Below are positions 5,481-7,895 of a DNA stretch of 7,895 bases, piece by piece (the first letter of the stretch is position 1; each line of letters begins with the position of its first letter). Source of the stretch: Clostridiales bacterium UBA1446 (lineage in GTDB: Bacteria > Bacillota > Clostridia > Oscillospirales > Oscillospiraceae). A model generated the notes under the pieces. That model was given only the letters and a program-made list of their open reading frames with translations. It was not told the DNA's origin and made no database searches. Made by a program: the position numbers and the translations under genes. The stretch covers positions 7,853-15,747 of the forward strand of contig DCTG01000170.1 in the NCBI GenBank assembly GCA_002329245.1. Reading direction: 5' to 3'.

Positions 5481-5652
5481 CTTATTGTCTTTTATTTTAC
5501 CCATTATCCCCGCAGGTTCTGTGACGTTATTACAAAACCGTGGCATGAAGCTTCCTTCCGGCTGGGAAACCCGCACGCCGCAGTCTGTCCCGACCACCGT
5601 GGTCCATCCGTTTAAGCTTCTTCTCCGGCAGCCTGAGAGCGCTCCCCTCGCC
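5481..5652. other. Intergenic stretch between DUF1294 gene and small ORF
   Basis: No gene is evident. A 6-1-6 palindrome GACCAC-C-GTGGTC lies at 5592-5604. CCTGAG (5632-5637) and CTCAGG (5652-5657) form a stem overlapping the DUF1294 stop, with no T-run on either side. Minus-strand GATAAT (5508-5503) and TAAAAT (5499-5494) are possible -10 boxes for the small ORF and regulator, but neither has a good -35 at 16-18 bases. Confidence 0.4.
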
Positions 5653-5928
5653 TCAGGCCGTAAGCATCAGGCAGCCAGCAATCTGGAGGATAAGAATAGC
5701 AGGAAGCCCGATTCTGAATTTGATGTGCCGGGTCTTGTGACGAAATACGAACATTCCGGCGATGCAGCCGGCGCTGCCTCCCGCCAAGGCAATCGCAAGA
5801 AGCGCGGATTCCGGAATTCGCCTTAAATGCCTGCGTGCTCTTCGTTTATCCTGACCCATAGCCAAAAATCCAATAGAATTTATTAGTAAATATCCCACCC
5901 AAAGCATGGGAAAAAACAGTTCGGGCAC
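5653..5928 (-). CDS. DUF1294 small membrane protein
   Basis: The product is 91 residues, the normal size of the family. It has about three membrane segments (roughly 5-23, 41-61, 72-90). Conserved DUF1294 marks are MGQDKRRAR (24-32), RIPE (37-40), a GG pair (50-51) and FRHKTRHIKF (62-71). The start is GTG at 5928-5926, supported by GGAGGAG six bases upstream. The molecular function of the family is unknown. The gene is alone between a divergently placed nucleoside transporter and the metal regulator, with no clear operon partner. Confidence 0.85.
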   Translation of the reverse strand: MPELFFPMLWVGYLLINSIGFLAMGQDKRRARRHLRRIPESALLAIALAGGSAGCIAGMFVFRHKTRHIKFRIGLPAILILQIAGCLMLTA

Positions 5929-6129
5929 TTCGTCTCCTCCCCGAAACGGACGGCAAATGGAAAACGGCCGGCTAACCGTTAACGTCCCTATCTTTTGGCA
6001 GGAAGTCAGTCAGGCCCGGCTGATGTTATGCGACAAATTGTTACAATGCTTTCGAATAATGTTATATATGTTATATTTATATATAGATTGTAGCATAAAT
6101 CAATATGACATTGAAAGCTATATCAACAA

Positions 6130-6181
6130 TTTTTTTGTAATTTTTTTAACTTTTTTGTATTTTCTTTTACTTTATTTTTTT
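6130..6181 (+). promoter_or_regulatory. Phased T-tracts, probable intrinsically bent DNA / UP element
   Basis: T-tracts start at 6130 (7 T), 6141 (7 T), 6151 (6 T), 6160 (4 T), 6171 (3 T, followed by 7 T from 6175). The starts are 10-11 bases apart, one helical turn, the classic arrangement for curved DNA. The block ends 15 bases before the -35 box of the lipoprotein promoter, where curvature and AT-rich sequence raise RNA polymerase binding. Confidence 0.65.
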
Positions 6182-6195
6182 CTTGGCATTATGTA

Positions 6196-6225
6196 TTTAC
6201 AAAACCTTCAAATTTGGAATATAAT
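6196..6225 (+). promoter_or_regulatory. Promoter of the BMP lipoprotein gene
   Basis: TTTACA (6196-6201, five of six) and perfect TATAAT (6220-6225) are separated by 18 bases. The expected start point is near 6232, giving a leader of about 60 bases. Confidence 0.8.
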
Positions 6226-6290
6226 TATTTCCATCGGTTTGGTACGAATGCGAAACACTTTTGACAATTTTATGGATAGGAGAATGGAGA

Positions 6291-7577
6291 ATGAGAAAAT
6301 TAAGCGCGCTATTGCTTAGCCTTGCCATGGTACTCTCTCTTGCGGCATGCTCCAGCCAGACGCAACCGCCCGCCGCCACTTCCAAGCCTCCCGCCACCAC
6401 GGGCACGGACCCCGCCGGAACACCCGGCCAAGGCGAGCGCACGGCACGGGATCCTATTCCAGCAGAAAACCTGAAGGTCGGCGTTATCCTTGTGCACGAT
6501 GAGAATTCCGGCTACGACATGGCTCACATCGAAGGCATCAGGAGCGCGATGTCCGCCTTGAATCTTAAGGAAAATCAAGTTGTTTTCAAGTACAATATCC
6601 CTGAGGACGAGACCTGCTACGATACCGCAGTGGATCTTGCCGAGCAGGGCTGCCAGCTCATCATTTCCGACAGCTATGGTCATCAGTCCCACATGATGGC
6701 CGCCGCCGCCGAATATCCGGATGTGATGTTCGTTGCCGCCACCGGCGATACCGCCGCTTTGGAGCCGATGACAAACGTAGCCAACCTCTTCCCCTACACC
6801 TTCCAGAGCCGCTATGTATCCGGCGTTGTCGCGGGTATGAAGCTCAAGGAGCTTATGGACGCCGGCACCGTAACCGATCCCCACATCGGCTATGTGGGGG
6901 CGTATCCCTACGCGGAAGTTGTTTCCGGCTACACCGCGTTCTTCCTCGGCATTCGCAGCATTGTACCCGAGGCTTACATGGACGTGCAGTACACCAACTC
7001 CTGGTATGATCCCGTGGCGGAAGCCGAAGCTGCGAACTCCCTGATGAGTAAGGGCTGCGTCATCATCGGCCAGCACGCCGACTCCACCGGCGCCCCCTCC
7101 GCCGTGCAAGCTGCGCTTGACAGCGGAAAGGTGGCTTACAGCGTCGGCTATAACATCGATATGCTTTCCGTGGCGCCCAAAGCCGCGCTGACCTCCGCAC
7201 AGAATAATTGGGGCGCTTTGTATACGCCCACCATAAAGCGTATGATCACCGGCGAAGCCATGCCCGCCGACTTCTCTATCGGTTACACCGACGATGCGGT
7301 TATGATCTCCAAGTTGGGCGAAAGCTGCGCCCCCGGCACCGCCGAAAAGGTGGCGGAAGTTGTCGCCGCGCTTAAGGCCGGCACGCTTGAGGTCTTTGAC
7401 ACCGACAATTTCACCGTGAACGGCGCCAAGGTAACCAGTTATCCCTGGCTTGATACCGACGGCGACTTTGTGGGCGATTCCGGCGAAGCCATTATCGACG
7501 GAGTCTTCAAGGAATCCGTTTTCCGCAGTGCGCCTTACTTCGCGCTGCGCATTGACGGGATTACCGAACTGAACTAA
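6291..7577 (+). CDS. BMP-family ABC transporter substrate-binding lipoprotein (nucleoside/purine type)
   Basis: The product is 428 residues, somewhat longer than the usual 340-380. Residues 1-19 are a signal peptide ending in the lipobox LAAC with C20 lipidated, so the protein is anchored outside the membrane. A Pro/Thr/Ala-rich linker (about 21-58) follows. The Bmp domain runs from about 61 (LKVGVILVHDENSGYD) through DLAEQGCQLIISDSYGH, YVSGVVAGM, YTNSWYDPVAEAEAANSLM and QHADSTGAP to about residue 370, then an Asp/Gly-rich C-terminal extension. The start ATG at 6291 has AGGAG eight bases upstream; a TTG at 6261 would put extra residues ahead of the signal peptide. An ABC ATPase follows 174 bases downstream. 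Relatives bind nucleosides, purines or autoinducer-like ligands; the actual ligand is not evident here. Confidence 0.9.
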   Translation: MRKLSALLLSLAMVLSLAACSSQTQPPAATSKPPATTGTDPAGTPGQGERTARDPIPAENLKVGVILVHDENSGYDMAHIEGIRSAMSALNLKENQVVFKYNIPEDETCYDTAVDLAEQGCQLIISDSYGHQSHMMAAAAEYPDVMFVAATGDTAALEPMTNVANLFPYTFQSRYVSGVVAGMKLKELMDAGTVTDPHIGYVGAYPYAEVVSGYTAFFLGIRSIVPEAYMDVQYTNSWYDPVAEAEAANSLMSKGCVIIGQHADSTGAPSAVQAALDSGKVAYSVGYNIDMLSVAPKAALTSAQNNWGALYTPTIKRMITGEAMPADFSIGYTDDAVMISKLGESCAPGTAEKVAEVVAALKAGTLEVFDTDNFTVNGAKVTSYPWLDTDGDFVGDSGEAIIDGVFKESVFRSAPYFALRIDGITELN

Positions 7578-7590
7578 CCTTTTCCAGGCA

Positions 7591-7623
7591 GGGAGAGAGG
7601 CAGCTCTTGGCTGCTTCTCTCCT
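7591..7623 (+). terminator. Intercistronic hairpin, possible leaky terminator
   Basis: GGAGAGA (7592-7598) pairs with TCTCTCC (7616-7622), a G-T wobble follows, and GCAGC (7600-7604) pairs with GCTGC (7610-7614) around a five-base loop. The following sequence is pyrimidine-rich (CTCTTGCTTCTTCC) but not a clean T-run. Placed 14 bases after the binding-protein stop, it may reduce read-through or protect the 3' end so that the lipoprotein is made in excess over the ATPase. Confidence 0.6.
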
Positions 7624-7656
7624 CTTGCTTCTTCCCCCCTTTTCAGGATTTTCGTC

Positions 7657-7690
7657 CCTCCGGCCGGCTCACCTTTCTCACGGCGGGAGG
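7657..7690 (+). other. Second intergenic inverted repeat
   Basis: CCTCC (7657-7661) and GCCG (7663-7666) pair with CGGC (7681-7684) and GGAGG (7686-7690), with one G-G mismatch and a 14-base loop. No T-run follows, so it is not an obvious terminator; it may be an mRNA structure ahead of the ATPase gene. Confidence 0.4.
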
Positions 7691-7751
7691 CGTACGGTAA
7701 AGAAGGGAATGCGGACGCACCCCATGCAAGCCGCTTAAAACAGAAAGGAAA

Positions 7752-7895
7752 ATGGATTTGAAAACCGGAAAAACAATCCGTATGGTGGACATTACCAAGT
7801 CCTTCGGCGAGGTACTGGCCAACGACAAGGTTTGCCTGGAGATTCGCCCCGGGGAGATCTTGGCGCTCCTCGGCGAAAACGGCAGCGGAAAAACC
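7752..7895 (+). CDS. ABC transporter ATP-binding protein, partial (nucleoside-type importer)
   Basis: An open frame of 48 codons runs from ATG at 7752 to the right edge without a stop. AAAGGA at 7744-7749 is the ribosome binding site. The translation has the usual N-terminal strand (MVDITKSFGEVLAND), PGEILALLGENG and a Walker A motif GENGSGKT at 41-48, ending exactly at the window edge. The wording (ITKSFG..LAND, GEILALLGENG) resembles the duplicated ATPases of BMP-type nucleoside and sugar importers. With the lipoprotein upstream, it is probably the first cytoplasmic component of that importer, followed outside the window by two permease genes. Confidence 0.88.
   Translation, partial: MDLKTGKTIRMVDITKSFGEVLANDKVCLEIRPGEILALLGENGSGKT

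Larger units (their letters stand above)
5929..6290. other. Long intergenic region upstream of the BMP lipoprotein gene
   Basis: There is no credible gene in these 362 bases. The left part (to about 6035) has ordinary composition and carries the DUF1294 ribosome binding site. ATTGT-T-ACAAT (6037-6047) is a 5-1-5 palindrome that could be an operator. From about 6050 to 6230 the DNA is strongly AT-rich: TA-rich near 6060-6086, then a series of T-tracts, then the promoter of the lipoprotein gene. Confidence 0.7.

Noticed and set aside
5906..6319. 137-codon plus-strand ORF across the AT-rich intergenic region
   Set aside because: It reads Phe/Leu/Ile-rich translation of T-tracts through a promoter into the next gene and lacks a ribosome binding site.
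6309..7109. 266-codon minus-strand ORF opposite the BMP gene
   Set aside because: Its Gly/His/Val-rich composition is the antisense reading of a codon-biased gene, with no family resemblance.
7643..7828. 61-codon minus-strand ORF at the right end
   Set aside because: It is antisense to the intergenic hairpins and the ATPase start, without a supporting ribosome binding site or family match.

Overview
The window looks like a piece of a spore-forming Firmicutes (Clostridia-type) chromosome. The evidence is GC-moderate genes with strong AGGAGG-type ribosome binding sites, a BclB-type exosporium protein, Gram-positive lipoprotein signal peptides and typical Fur- and DtxR-family metal regulators. 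I see no mobile element, CRISPR array, rRNA or tRNA, and I did not recognise a wholly new multi-gene system. The interest lies in regulatory detail and a few unusual proteins.

Layout, left to right. (1) 1-673, minus: the N-terminal part of a BclB-like exosporium protein that runs off the left edge. (2) 739-3839, minus: a complete zinc-uptake operon, znuA-znuC-znuB-zur. It has a near-consensus promoter, a 7-1-7 palindromic Fur-family operator on the start point, and a terminator. (3) 3895-4876, plus: a divergent SAM-dependent methyltransferase behind a leader with duplicated -10-like elements and two hairpins with complementary loops. (4) 4902-5473, minus: a DtxR-family metalloregulator, convergent with the methyltransferase. 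It is preceded by an unannotated 21-codon ORF overlapping its start by ATGA and followed by a hairpin-rich tail and a 17-bp terminator stem. (5) 5653-5928, minus: a small DUF1294 membrane protein. (6) 5929-6290: intergenic, with an AT-rich segment of helically phased T-tracts just upstream of a strong promoter. (7) 6291-7895, plus: a BMP-family (nucleoside-type) lipoprotein, an intergenic hairpin, and the start of the matching ABC ATPase, cut by the right edge.

How they work together: ZnuA captures the metal, ZnuB forms the channel and ZnuC drives it. Zur, encoded last in the same operon, probably closes a negative feedback loop through the operator at 3791-3805. The DtxR-type protein probably senses iron or manganese; its targets are not identifiable here. 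The BMP protein and its ATPase begin a separate nucleoside or purine uptake operon. Functions of the methyltransferase, the small ORF and DUF1294 cannot be fixed from sequence alone.
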